DNA of 32,219 nucleotides. Source: an uncultured Oscillibacter sp. (lineage in GTDB: Bacteria; Bacillota; Clostridia; Oscillospirales; Oscillospiraceae). How positions within the stretch are numbered: the first letter of the stretch is position 1; every line of letters begins with the position of its first letter. The notes beneath the pieces were generated by a model, which worked only from the letters and a program-made list of their open reading frames with translations, ran no database searches and was not told the DNA's origin. Positions 1 through 6,835 of this stretch are shown one piece after another. The DNA is taken from assembly GCA_947382875.1 (NCBI GenBank), contig CANDBG010000031.1, positions 1 through 32,219 on the forward strand. Reading direction: 5' to 3'. The position numbers and the translations under genes were made by a program.

Positions 1-2
1 AA

Positions 3-200
3 AAACTACAAAATTTCTTCGGCGTTTTCTTACAATTTCACTTTGGCGTTGACAGCAATCCACAGCCAGAAACAGCCAGCAATCCGCAGCCGGAAGCGGA
101 CAACAAGACCCAGCTTGAAATTCCGGGCTTTGAAAAAACCGACGATACGAAGAAGATGAAGAATTACCGTTCTAAAGGAGGTTCCAAAAATGAAAAATAA
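3..200 (+). CDS. C-terminal end of an unrecognised protein (partial, starts before the window)
   Basis: An open frame runs from the left edge to TAA at 198-200, giving about 65 residues. It has a short repeated SNPQPE-like motif followed by a hydrophilic, Lys/Asp-rich tail ending in KNEK. I do not recognise the family. The frame is open throughout, and its last codons contain the Shine-Dalgarno AAAGGAGGT used by the mini-ORF at 190, so the two genes overlap by 11 bases. This makes it likely to be a real gene end, perhaps of an accessory or mobile element, since a degenerate IS200 lies directly downstream. Function unknown. Confidence 0.45.
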   Translation, partial: KLQNFFGVFLQFHFGVDSNPQPETASNPQPEADNKTQLEIPGFEKTDDTKKMKNYRSKGGSKNEK

Positions 201-261
201 TTACACCAATAACCCCGGCGAGCTGGCTTTCCAGGGCCAGCTCATCGGGGTTTCTATATAA
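190..261 (+). CDS. 23-codon mini-ORF with perfect ribosome binding site
   Basis: ATG at 190 follows AAAGGAGGT (174-182) at ideal spacing and overlaps the end of the upstream frame. The peptide begins MKNNYTNNPGEL and ends at TAA 259-261. Its second half is encoded by the arms of a strong hairpin (213-250), so the reading frame runs through a terminator-like structure. It could be a real small protein, a leader peptide, or an accidental frame behind a relic SD. I cannot assign a function. Confidence 0.35.
   Translation: MKNNYTNNPGELAFQGQLIGVSI
213..250 (+). terminator. Strong hairpin, terminator-like, inside the mini-ORF
   Basis: Arms 213-227 and 236-250 pair as CCCCG-GAGCTGGC with GCCAGCTC-CGGGG around a two-base mismatch and an 8-base loop, followed by TTTCTATAT. 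It probably ends the transcript entering from the left edge. Confidence 0.6.
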
Positions 262-264
262 TAG

Positions 265-850
265 GCTCCCCGGCGAAGCCGGGGGCTCTTCATAGACGGG
301 CGAAGCCCTTTGTTACTAGCACGCGCGTCCCGTTGCGCAAGTACGGTCTGACAGCCGCGAAAACTCTGTTACCTGCCGCCTGTAAACGGGCTTAGAAATT
401 TCCCATCGTCAGCTGTTCCCCAGTCTTGTCCTCATCCGACTGATGCTTGATGTACTCCGCAATTTTATTTGCGTTTTTCCCAGCTGTATCCACATAATAC
501 CCTCGGCACCAGAACTCACGGTTCCGATACTCATACCGCAGCTCCGGAAACTTCTCGTAGATCATCAGGCTGCTCTTCCCCTTCGCCCCATAAAGCTCGA
601 TACCGCTATCTTTGGCGGTATTTCTACCAGCATATGTATATGATCCGGACACGCTTCTGCCTCTATGATTTTTACCTTTTTCCACTCACAAAGCGTTCCC
701 AATATTTCTCCTATCTCTCGCTTCTTCTCTCCATAGAACACTTTTCTCCGATACTTTGGTACAAATACTATATGATATTTGCAATTCCACTTATCATTTT
801 TTAGACTTTTTGCTTCGCTAGAGTATTTTTGAAACCAAAGTCCTGAAACC
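265..850 (-). mobile_element. Degenerate IS200/IS605-type insertion sequence (approximate limits)
   Basis: The element is defined by a broken Y1-transposase gene (394-840) and a GC-rich hairpin with a GAA loop at 268-284 (CCCCGGC/GCCGGGG). The hairpin sits beyond the transposase stop, where IS200/IS605 elements carry a subterminal hairpin recognised by TnpA. These elements lack inverted terminal repeats, so the ends cannot be fixed from one copy and the limits given are estimates. No accessory tnpB-like gene is visible, fitting the IS200 group. Confidence 0.6.
394..840 (-). pseudogene. tnpA: IS200/IS605 transposase TnpA, frameshifted
   Basis: The N-terminal half reads KWNCKYHIVFVPKYRR...CPDHIHMLV, containing the HUH-type DHIH metal motif. 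The C-terminal half reads from GKSSLMIYEKF to CRGYYVDTAGKN...YIKHQ, containing the catalytic-tyrosine region of Y1 transposases. The halves lie in different frames. Around 578-591 the expected MGYLKGKSS stretch has lost four bases, so the 5' frame runs into TGA a few codons later. No ATG is visible at the expected N-terminus; the frame is open up to a TAA near 901. Loss of frame in the middle of a single-domain enzyme makes it almost certainly inactive. Family assignment is confident from the motifs. Confidence 0.85.
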
Positions 851-1535
851 CTTGTGGCGCAATCGATACGCCAATATTTTCGTATTTTGACAGTTTTGGA
901 TTATTCATCATGCTAAAGTATCTTCTGATTTTGGGGCCACTTTTCGCGTGTTGGAACGCTGGCCGTCCTTGCCCGTGAACAGCGGGAACGCTTGCGCCCG
1001 TGGCATTTTCGACTGGTTCACCCCTGCGCGTTCACGCTCGTTCACGATTTTCCTGTACGTGCGCAGCCCTTGCGCGGCCCGCCGCACTCTGCTATACTAT
1101 CCTCAAGGGCCAATCGTCTTCCCTCTTCGTAAGTTGCTGCTGCTTCCGAGGGAGACACAGGACCGACCTTCCTAAGTGACGTCCTTTTTTACCGGAAAAA
1201 CCCCAGGAAAGCCGATTTTACGGCAATCCAGGTTTTTTTTCCATACATGAATCAAACTATCCGCAGCCAACTTCCATTGCCCTCAAAGCATAAAAAAGAC
1301 GCCGACTGTCACCGACGCCCTTTCGGACAAGATATTTGATACACATTCTTTTCATCCTGAACTTTTTTCCATAAAAACCATGCCTTATCCCATAGAAGCA
1401 CTGTTATTTCCCTCCGTGTCCCACGATTTCCCGCCCTTGTCCGCCTTGTCCCGGATTCTCAAATATCCTGTCCCCTTACAATGAGTGGAAAAGGTACAAG
1501 AAAAAGAAAAAATGGGGAGCTATCATATTTGCTAA
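851..1535. other. Gap without a convincing gene
   Basis: No tRNA, rRNA or well-supported gene is seen in this stretch of roughly 700 bases. It holds a terminator-like hairpin at 1196-1239. It also has a minus-strand open frame of about 62 codons (1096-908, stop TGA at 908-910) that lacks a clear start or SD but has protein-like composition (RKIVNERERAGVNQSK...). The right part is AT-rich and should contain the promoter of the SSB-like gene; TTGCTA near 1529 and TATATC near 1554 are weak candidates only. Confidence 0.5.
1196..1240. terminator. Terminator-like interrupted hairpin
   Basis: AAAAACC (1196-1202) pairs with GGTTTTT (1231-1237). Inner stems GGA/TCC and GCCG/CGGC enclose an ATTTTA loop, and the right arm continues into a T8 run on the plus strand. 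A-rich/T-rich flanks would let it work in both directions. No gene directly upstream on the plus strand explains it. Confidence 0.45.
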
Positions 1536-1580
1536 AATATGTTCATAGTATGGTATATCACTTGCGAGAGGTGGACAACG

Positions 1581-2180
1581 ATGACAACGAGAAACGAGGT
1601 GCTGTTGGAGGGGCAGGCGCTGAACGCGCCGGAGTGGTCCCACGAGAACCATGGCACGCAATTTTATCGCTTTACCCTTCAAGTTCCCCGGCTGTCTGGA
1701 CAGCTGGACATACTGCCGGTACTGGTGTCCGACACGCAGCTCACCCAGGTGGAACCGGAATGCAGCCTGCGGGTCCAGGGACAGCTCCGCTCCTTCAATA
1801 ACCGCAGCGGCGTCGGAAACAAGCTGGTCCTGACCGTCTATGCACAGGAGATCCAGCCGTCCCAGGACGAACTCTGCAATCAGATTACCCTCACCGGCGC
1901 ACTCTGCAAAGAACCCGTCTTCCGACGTACCCCCCTGGGCCGCAGTATCTGTGATTTGATGCTTGCTGTCCCGCGCCGCTACGGACGGGCCGATTACCTG
2001 CCCGTCATTGCCTGGGGACAGCTGGCCGTCCGCGCCAGCCGCCTCCATGTTGGCGACGCCCTCTCACTGGAAGGACGCGTGCAGAGCCGTACATACCACA
2101 AAGTCCTCGATTCCGGAGAGAGCGAAGAACGGACCGCTTACGAGGTCTCCATGATGCGCCTCCTCGACCCGGATGCTTGA
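1581..2180 (+). CDS. Single-stranded DNA-binding protein, two OB folds
   Basis: 199 residues from ATG 1581, chosen over an upstream in-frame ATG at 1539 because GAGAGGTGG sits about six bases before it. Two OB-fold-like units are visible. Residues 1-100 begin NEVLLEGQAL. Residues about 103-199 have the SSB pattern ITLTGALCKEP...LGRSICDLMLAVPRRY...VIAWGQLA, with the GDALSLEGRVQSRTY strand typical of SSB. There is no acidic DDDIPF-like tail, so interaction with SSB partners by that route is not expected and it is probably not the main replicative SSB. Clostridial genomes often encode such duplicated-OB paralogues. It is a single-gene unit converging on ftsZ through the hairpin at 2191-2223. Exact role is inferred. 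Confidence 0.8.
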   Translation: MTTRNEVLLEGQALNAPEWSHENHGTQFYRFTLQVPRLSGQLDILPVLVSDTQLTQVEPECSLRVQGQLRSFNNRSGVGNKLVLTVYAQEIQPSQDELCNQITLTGALCKEPVFRRTPLGRSICDLMLAVPRRYGRADYLPVIAWGQLAVRASRLHVGDALSLEGRVQSRTYHKVLDSGESEERTAYEVSMMRLLDPDA

Positions 2181-2190
2181 AACAAAACGA

Positions 2191-2223
2191 CCTTTAGCGG
2201 ATGGAAACCCCATCCGCTAAAGG
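2191..2223. terminator. Bidirectional terminator between the SSB-like gene and ftsZ
   Basis: Perfect 14-bp stem: CCTTTAGCGGATGG (2191-2204) pairs with its complement at 2210-2223 around a 5-base loop. The T-rich tail is on the minus strand (after the arm: TCGTTTTGTTT), so it best serves as the end of the division cluster. The plus-strand gene also ends just before it. Confidence 0.85.
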
Positions 2224-2243
2224 TACATCTGTTGTGCGGAACC

Positions 2244-3365
2244 CTAGTCCCGCTTGTTGAAAATCTTGAAAATGTCCTCGAAAGGATCGTCTTCCGGTAC
2301 GTCCGGCTTTGGTACGTCCTCCTCCTTCAGCGGCACCGGCTCCGTTGACGTAATCACCGGTTCCGGACGCTCGGGCGTCGTTTCCGTCATTTTCAAAAGC
2401 TGCTTCGGCTCCTTGTCGAACCCCGTCGCAATTACTGTTACGCGGACCTCGTCGTCCAGCGTCTCGTCGAAAATCGCACCAAAAATTGTGTTTGCGTCCG
2501 GGTGTACCGAATCCCGTACCAAATCCGCCGCCTGCTCCACTTCTTCCAGCGGAATATCCATCGGAATCGTGAAGTTCAGCAGCACGCCCTTTGCACCCTC
2601 GATGGACGTTTCCAGCAACGGACTCGAAATCGCCATCCGCGCGGCTTCTTCCGTCTTGCCCTTGCCCGCAGCGCGGCCTACGCCCATGTGCGCCATGCCG
2701 GCGTCCTTCATGATCGCCGTCACGTCCGCGAAGTCCAGGTTGATGAAGCCTGTGTCCCGAATCAGGTCCGAAATCGACTGCACCGCCTGACGCAGAATGT
2801 CATCCGCAATTTCAAACGCATTTGCAAACGTGATCTTCTGGTCTGTGGCATATTTCAGACGCTCGTTGGGGATGATGACCAAAGAGTCTACCTTTGTTCG
2901 CAGCTCCTCGATGCCGGCCTCGGCCTGCTGCATCCGGCGGCGGCCCTCAAACCCAAAGGGCTTTGTTACCACCGCAACCGTCAGGACATCCATCTCTTTC
3001 GCGATTTCCGCCACAATCGGAGCCGCGCCCGTGCCTGTGCCGCCGCCCATGCCGGCGGTGATGAACACCATGTCGGTCTCCTCCAGAGCCTTGGCAATCT
3101 GGTTCCGGCTCTCCTCCGCGGACTTCCGGCCCACTTCCGGGTTGGAGCCAGCGCCCTGCCCATGCGTCAGCTTTTCGCCGATCTGAATTTTATAAGATGC
3201 GCTGGACATATTCAGCGCCTGCTTATCCGTGTTGATCGCAATGAAGTCCACTCCCTTGGTGCCGGAGTGAATCATGCGGTTCACCACGTTGTTTCCGGCG
3301 CCGCCCACGCCGATGACTTTGATATTTACAACGGTATCAGGACCGGTTTCCAAGCCAATTACCAT
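2244..3365 (-). CDS. ftsZ: Cell division protein FtsZ
   Basis: Tubulin-like GTPase that polymerises into the cytokinetic Z ring at midcell. 373 residues, normal for the family. Visible are the N-terminal nucleotide-binding glycines VGGAGNN (20-26), the tubulin signature GGGTGTG (107-113) and the T7 synergy loop NLDFADV (209-215) that completes the GTPase site. An acidic, proline-rich linker precedes a conserved C-terminal peptide, [15 protein letters not shown] (359-373), the expected docking site for membrane tethers such as SepF or FtsA. Start ATG 3365 follows AGGAGGCAG. It is the last gene of the division cluster. It is separated from ftsQ by about 180 bases that carry its own promoter (3452-3480) and two leader hairpins. 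No ftsA lies next to it, which is unusual compared with Bacillus. Confidence 0.98.
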   Translation of the reverse strand: MVIGLETGPDTVVNIKVIGVGGAGNNVVNRMIHSGTKGVDFIAINTDKQALNMSSASYKIQIGEKLTHGQGAGSNPEVGRKSAEESRNQIAKALEETDMVFITAGMGGGTGTGAAPIVAEIAKEMDVLTVAVVTKPFGFEGRRRMQQAEAGIEELRTKVDSLVIIPNERLKYATDQKITFANAFEIADDILRQAVQSISDLIRDTGFINLDFADVTAIMKDAGMAHMGVGRAAGKGKTEEAARMAISSPLLETSIEGAKGVLLNFTIPMDIPLEEVEQAADLVRDSVHPDANTIFGAIFDETLDDEVRVTVIATGFDKEPKQLLKMTETTPERPEPVITSTEPVPLKEEDVPKPDVPEDDPFEDIFKIFNKRD

Positions 3366-3390
3366 TCTGCTGCCTCCTGATCATTTGTGA

Positions 3391-3444
3391 AAAGAGGAAA
3401 TCGCCTCTTTAACTCCACGCTCTATACAAATAAGAAATTTGTAT
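3391..3444 (-). other. ftsZ: Two hairpins in the ftsZ leader
   Basis: Between the promoter and start of ftsZ lie two small perfect dyads: ATACAAAT/ATTTGTAT (3424-3444, 8 bp, 5-base loop) and AAAGAGG/CCTCTTT (3391-3410, 7 bp, 6-base loop). The first covers or closely follows the predicted transcript start; the second lies about 10 bases before the SD. They may protect the 5' end of the mRNA or bind a regulator; neither is followed by a T run typical of a terminator. Confidence 0.5.
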
Positions 3445-3451
3445 CGATTCT

Positions 3452-3480
3452 ATTGTAAGCTACTTTTCCCTTCCGGTCAA
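3452..3480 (-). promoter_or_regulatory. Sigma-A promoter of ftsZ
   Basis: On the minus strand, TTGACC (-35, 3475-3480), a 17-base spacer and TACAAT (-10, 3452-3457). It drives ftsZ separately from the upstream cluster, with a leader of about 80 bases. Confidence 0.75.
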
Positions 3481-3547
3481 GTGCTCCATTGGCATTTCGA
3501 CCAAATTTCTGAAAAAAACAAGTTCAGACGCCTAACCGATCCGGCTT

Positions 3548-4312
3548 TTACCGCAGGTCCGGTATGAAATAAACCCGGTCCGGGTCCAGCTGAAGGTCAA
3601 ATACGCCGGTCATGTTGCTCTGTATGACGTCCTTCTCCAGGGATTTGACCAGCCGCTGAAGCTCCCAGTTGTAATCGGCTCCATAGGCAATTCGTACGGT
3701 AAAACGGTCTGTATAGTCCATTTCCAGGTAGGAAAGGTCGTCCAGGCGTACGTTTTTTACATCCTCCGTCAGCCCGGCGTCTTCCAGGGCCGTCAGGAAC
3801 TGAATCAGACTGGTCTGCTGGGAGATGTATTCCGTCGCCAGGGCAATCGGCGTGCCAACCGAAGGCGCCAACAGCTGACAGCCGGATATGAGGCCGTATT
3901 CCGCCGCCTCCGCCTCGGTGATGCGTGCAACGATTTTACCTTGGGCGCTGACTAACCATGCTCCCTCGTCCTGAATCACCGCCAGAGGCTTCCCGCACTC
4001 CTTTACTTCAATTACCAGAGTGTCCGGGAGCTTGCGGTAGGGATGAATGCTCTCGATGTAGGGCAGGGCCTGCACAATGCGGTTTGCCACATCGTATTTG
4101 TTCAGTAAATAAAGGTTGTCGCCCAGGGCAACCCCGCTGGCCTCCTGGATTTCCTCCGCGCTGTACCGCTGCTGCCCGGAAACTTCAATCGTATTCACCC
4201 GGAAAAACAGCGTCACTGCCAGAAGGATGGCTCCGCAGATCACCAGGACGGACAGCAATTTGTAAAGAAAACCGCCCTTTCTGCGCCTTTTGGAATGTCT
4301 GCGTCTTGCCAT
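3548..4312 (-). CDS. ftsQ: Cell division protein FtsQ/DivIB
   Basis: Bitopic divisome protein that links FtsW/FtsI with FtsL and FtsB-like partners. 254 residues from ATG 4312, which follows GGAGCGGAGG; a TTG 39 bases upstream would overlap murA and has no better site. It has a short, very basic cytoplasmic tail (ARRRHSKRRRK) and one membrane helix at about 17-38. A POTRA domain follows (FRVNTIEVSGQQRYSAEEI..., about 39-105), then a beta-rich FtsQ region. The start lies 22 bases after the murA stop, so the two are cotranscribed. Length fits Firmicute DivIB. Named by family resemblance and position between murA and ftsZ. Confidence 0.9.
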   Translation of the reverse strand: MARRRHSKRRRKGGFLYKLLSVLVICGAILLAVTLFFRVNTIEVSGQQRYSAEEIQEASGVALGDNLYLLNKYDVANRIVQALPYIESIHPYRKLPDTLVIEVKECGKPLAVIQDEGAWLVSAQGKIVARITEAEAAEYGLISGCQLLAPSVGTPIALATEYISQQTSLIQFLTALEDAGLTEDVKNVRLDDLSYLEMDYTDRFTVRIAYGADYNWELQRLVKSLEKDVIQSNMTGVFDLQLDPDRVYFIPDLR

Positions 4313-4334
4313 GGCCTCCGCTCCAGTTCTCTGT

Positions 4335-5588
4335 TTACTCCGTCCGGACAACCTCCGCGCCCAAGGCCCGCAGGTCCCGGGTCAGGTCCTCGTAGCCCCG
4401 GTCAATATGACTCGTCTCGCAGACGCGGGTTTCGCCCTCCGCCGCCAGAGCCGCCACGCATAACGCCGCGCCGCCGCGCAGATCGGTGCAGTAAACCGAC
4501 GCGCCATGAAGGGACTCCACGCCCGTTACCACCGCCGCCCGGCCCGATACCCGAATGTTTGCACCCATGCGGGTCAGTTCGTCTACGTGGCGGTAGCGGT
4601 TTTCAAAAATGTTTTCTTCAAATACCGTCGCCCCCTGGTTCCGCAGCAGCGCTGCCATTAAAATAGCCTGCGCGTCCGTCGGAAACCCGGGATAGGGGGC
4701 CGTCCGCACCGGGTGCACCGCCTGCAGCCGTCCCTGACAGGTGCAGGCAATGCCGGACCCGTCCGACAGGATGGAGCAGCCCGCTTCCCGCAAAACGGCG
4801 GTAACAGTGGACAAGTGCTCCTCCCGCGCCCCGCGCAGAAAGATTTCGCCTCCTGCGGAGGCCGCCGCACATAAGTAAGTAGCCGCGACAATGCGGTCCG
4901 GCATGACCGGATACGTACAGCCGTGCAGGTGCTGACTTCCCTCTACGGTTATGGTGGAGCTTCCCGCGCCGTGTACCTTCGCGCCGCAGGCTTGCAGAAA
5001 ATTCTGCAAATCGACGATCTCTGGTTCCCGCGCGGCGTTGGCGATGGTCGTTGTCCCCTCGCCGCCGCAGGCGGCCAGCATCAGATTTTCCGTCGCGCCC
5101 ACGGACGGCAGTCCCAGCACCACTTCCTGTCCCTTCAATTTGGGAGCCTTGCAGTGCAGCGTACCGCCGGCGTCATCGATTTCAGCCCCCAGCGCCCGTA
5201 AGCCGGACAAATGGAGGTCGATTGGCCGGGGACCTAATTCGCAGCCGCCGGGATAGCTTAATTCCGCCTGTCCGCAGCGGGCCAGAATCGCGCCCAGGAA
5301 AATCGCTGAGGACCGCATTTCCCGCATTAGTATATCAGAAATTCCCCAGGCATTCAACCCTCCGGTATTTACCAGAAGATTTCCGCCTTCCCAATGGGCC
5401 TCGCAGCCCAGAGAACGCAGGATTCTTACCGATGCGTCCACGTCCCGCAGACGCGGACAGCCCCGCAGCTCAACTTCATCCGCTGTCAGCAGCGTCGCCG
5501 CCAGAATCGGCAGTACGCTGTTTTTTGCCCCTTGTACGGCTACTTCGCCTTTTAACCGGCCGCCGCCTCTTACCAAAAGCTGGCTCAT
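4335..5588 (-). CDS. murA: UDP-N-acetylglucosamine 1-carboxyvinyltransferase MurA
   Basis: First committed cytoplasmic step of peptidoglycan synthesis: transfers enolpyruvate from PEP to UDP-GlcNAc. 417 residues from ATG 5588, preceded by GGAGGGAAACG; the frame is open further upstream but without an SD. The N-terminal GAKNSVLP carries the Lys22-Asn23 pair. The active-site loop PGGCELGPRPIDLH has the catalytic Cys at about residue 116, so the enzyme should be fosfomycin-sensitive rather than of the Asp type. The end shows the family pattern HIDRGYEDL. It sits between murG and ftsQ, where Bacillus has murB. Firmicutes often have a second MurA elsewhere; which copy this is cannot be told here. 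Confidence 0.97.
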   Translation of the reverse strand: MSQLLVRGGGRLKGEVAVQGAKNSVLPILAATLLTADEVELRGCPRLRDVDASVRILRSLGCEAHWEGGNLLVNTGGLNAWGISDILMREMRSSAIFLGAILARCGQAELSYPGGCELGPRPIDLHLSGLRALGAEIDDAGGTLHCKAPKLKGQEVVLGLPSVGATENLMLAACGGEGTTTIANAAREPEIVDLQNFLQACGAKVHGAGSSTITVEGSQHLHGCTYPVMPDRIVAATYLCAAASAGGEIFLRGAREEHLSTVTAVLREAGCSILSDGSGIACTCQGRLQAVHPVRTAPYPGFPTDAQAILMAALLRNQGATVFEENIFENRYRHVDELTRMGANIRVSGRAAVVTGVESLHGASVYCTDLRGGAALCVAALAAEGETRVCETSHIDRGYEDLTRDLRALGAEVVRTE

Positions 5589-5652
5589 ATCCGTTTCCCT
5601 CCGCTCCATGAATGGTGTGACGCTCCATCCTATGGGCAAAAGGTTTTTTTCG

Positions 5653-6795
5653 TTACCCGAGGATTTCCAATACCGTCTGATAAATTCGTTCCGACGCATT
5701 CCGGACGCCCAGGGCGGACATGGCCGCTTCCATGGTTTCCCGGCGGGACGCGTCGTGTAGAATTCCCGTCGCCGCCTGGAACAGCGCCGGTCCGGAGGAA
5801 TCCGCTTCCAACAGCACCACGGCTCCGCCGGCTTCTTCCAGAGCGCGGGCGTTTTTTTCCTGGTGGTTGTTTGTCACATACGGAGACGGTACGATCAATG
5901 CCGGAACGCCCAGCGCCGTCAGCTCGCTGATCGTCGACGCGCCCGCGCGGCTGATTACCAGGTCCGCCGCCCGCATGACCGGGGCCATGTCGTAGATGTA
6001 TTCCCGCAGCTGAAGCGCCGGATGCTCTTTCAGGTCGACGCCTTTTTTCCGCAGCAGCTCCAGCATCAAAGGGTAATCGCGTTTCCCGGCCCCGTGGATG
6101 TGGTGAAATGGTTCCTTTGCGGCTTCCAGGGCGAGAAAATCTGCCATTTGACGGTTCATACCCGCCGCGCCCAGGGAACCCCAGAAGGAGACAATCAATG
6201 GACGGCCGTCGTCCAGGCCAAGCTGGCGTTTTGCCTCCGCCTTGGTGCGCTCGAAGAAATCCCCCCGGACCGGCGTGCCGGTGACGCTTACTTTGTTTGG
6301 GTGACGGTAGTGCTTCCGGCAGGCTTCAAATCCAACCATGATACGGTTTGCGTAGGGTTCCAGCATTTCCGTGGTCAGGCCGGGCACGATGTTCGACTCA
6401 TGTACCGCCGTGGGGATTTTCGCTTTTGCGGCGGCCTTTACCAGCGGATAGCTGGCATAACCGCCCGTGCCGATCACCACGTCGGGACGAAAGGTTTTCA
6501 GAATGGCCCGCGCCTCTCCGGGCGCCCGCAGGAGGTTTCCGACGGAAATCAGATTGTGCTTTACCTCCCGGGGCTTAAAGGAACGGTGAAAACTTGAGAT
6601 ATGGACCGTGCGGAAAGCATACCCGGCTTTCGGAATCAGGTCCTTTTCCAGCCCGCGTTCCGCGCCGACGAACAGCATCTCCGTCTCCGGATTTTTCTCC
6701 CGCAGAAGCTGGGCCAGCGCGATTGCCGGGTTTACATGGCCCGCCGTCCCGCCGCAGGTGAAAATTACTTTCTGTATTTTCTTTTCCGCGTTCAA
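5653..6795 (-). CDS. murG: MurG glycosyltransferase (lipid II synthase)
   Basis: Adds GlcNAc from UDP-GlcNAc to lipid I on the inner face of the membrane, giving lipid II. About 380 residues. The N-terminal glycine loop GGTAGHVNPAIALA (about 15-28) and the C-terminal GT28 region ISRAGASTISELTALGVPALIVPSPY...NHQEKNA are both present. No ATG lies in frame near the N-terminus. I place the start at TTG 6795, ahead of the conserved IQKVIFTCGGTAGH and behind GAGGTG (6807-6812). TTG 6828 is also in frame but lacks an SD. It follows ftsW closely (stop at 6836) and precedes murA by 64 bases, all on one transcript. Confidence 0.95.
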   Translation of the reverse strand: MNAEKKIQKVIFTCGGTAGHVNPAIALAQLLREKNPETEMLFVGAERGLEKDLIPKAGYAFRTVHISSFHRSFKPREVKHNLISVGNLLRAPGEARAILKTFRPDVVIGTGGYASYPLVKAAAKAKIPTAVHESNIVPGLTTEMLEPYANRIMVGFEACRKHYRHPNKVSVTGTPVRGDFFERTKAEAKRQLGLDDGRPLIVSFWGSLGAAGMNRQMADFLALEAAKEPFHHIHGAGKRDYPLMLELLRKKGVDLKEHPALQLREYIYDMAPVMRAADLVISRAGASTISELTALGVPALIVPSPYVTNNHQEKNARALEEAGGAVVLLEADSSGPALFQAATGILHDASRRETMEAAMSALGVRNASERIYQTVLEILG

Positions 6796-6835
6796 CGTTT
6801 TGTCATCACCTCTTTCCCTCCGTGCCAAAAAACGG

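Noticed and set aside
948-1175. Plus-strand open frame of 75 codons
   Set aside because: No SD, odd composition rich in Arg, Pro and Leu, and it overlaps a more protein-like minus-strand frame; likely a chance open frame in GC-rich DNA.
1290-1312. GGCGTC-type repeat next to a T6 run as a terminator
   Set aside because: The two copies are direct rather than inverted, so no stable stem forms.
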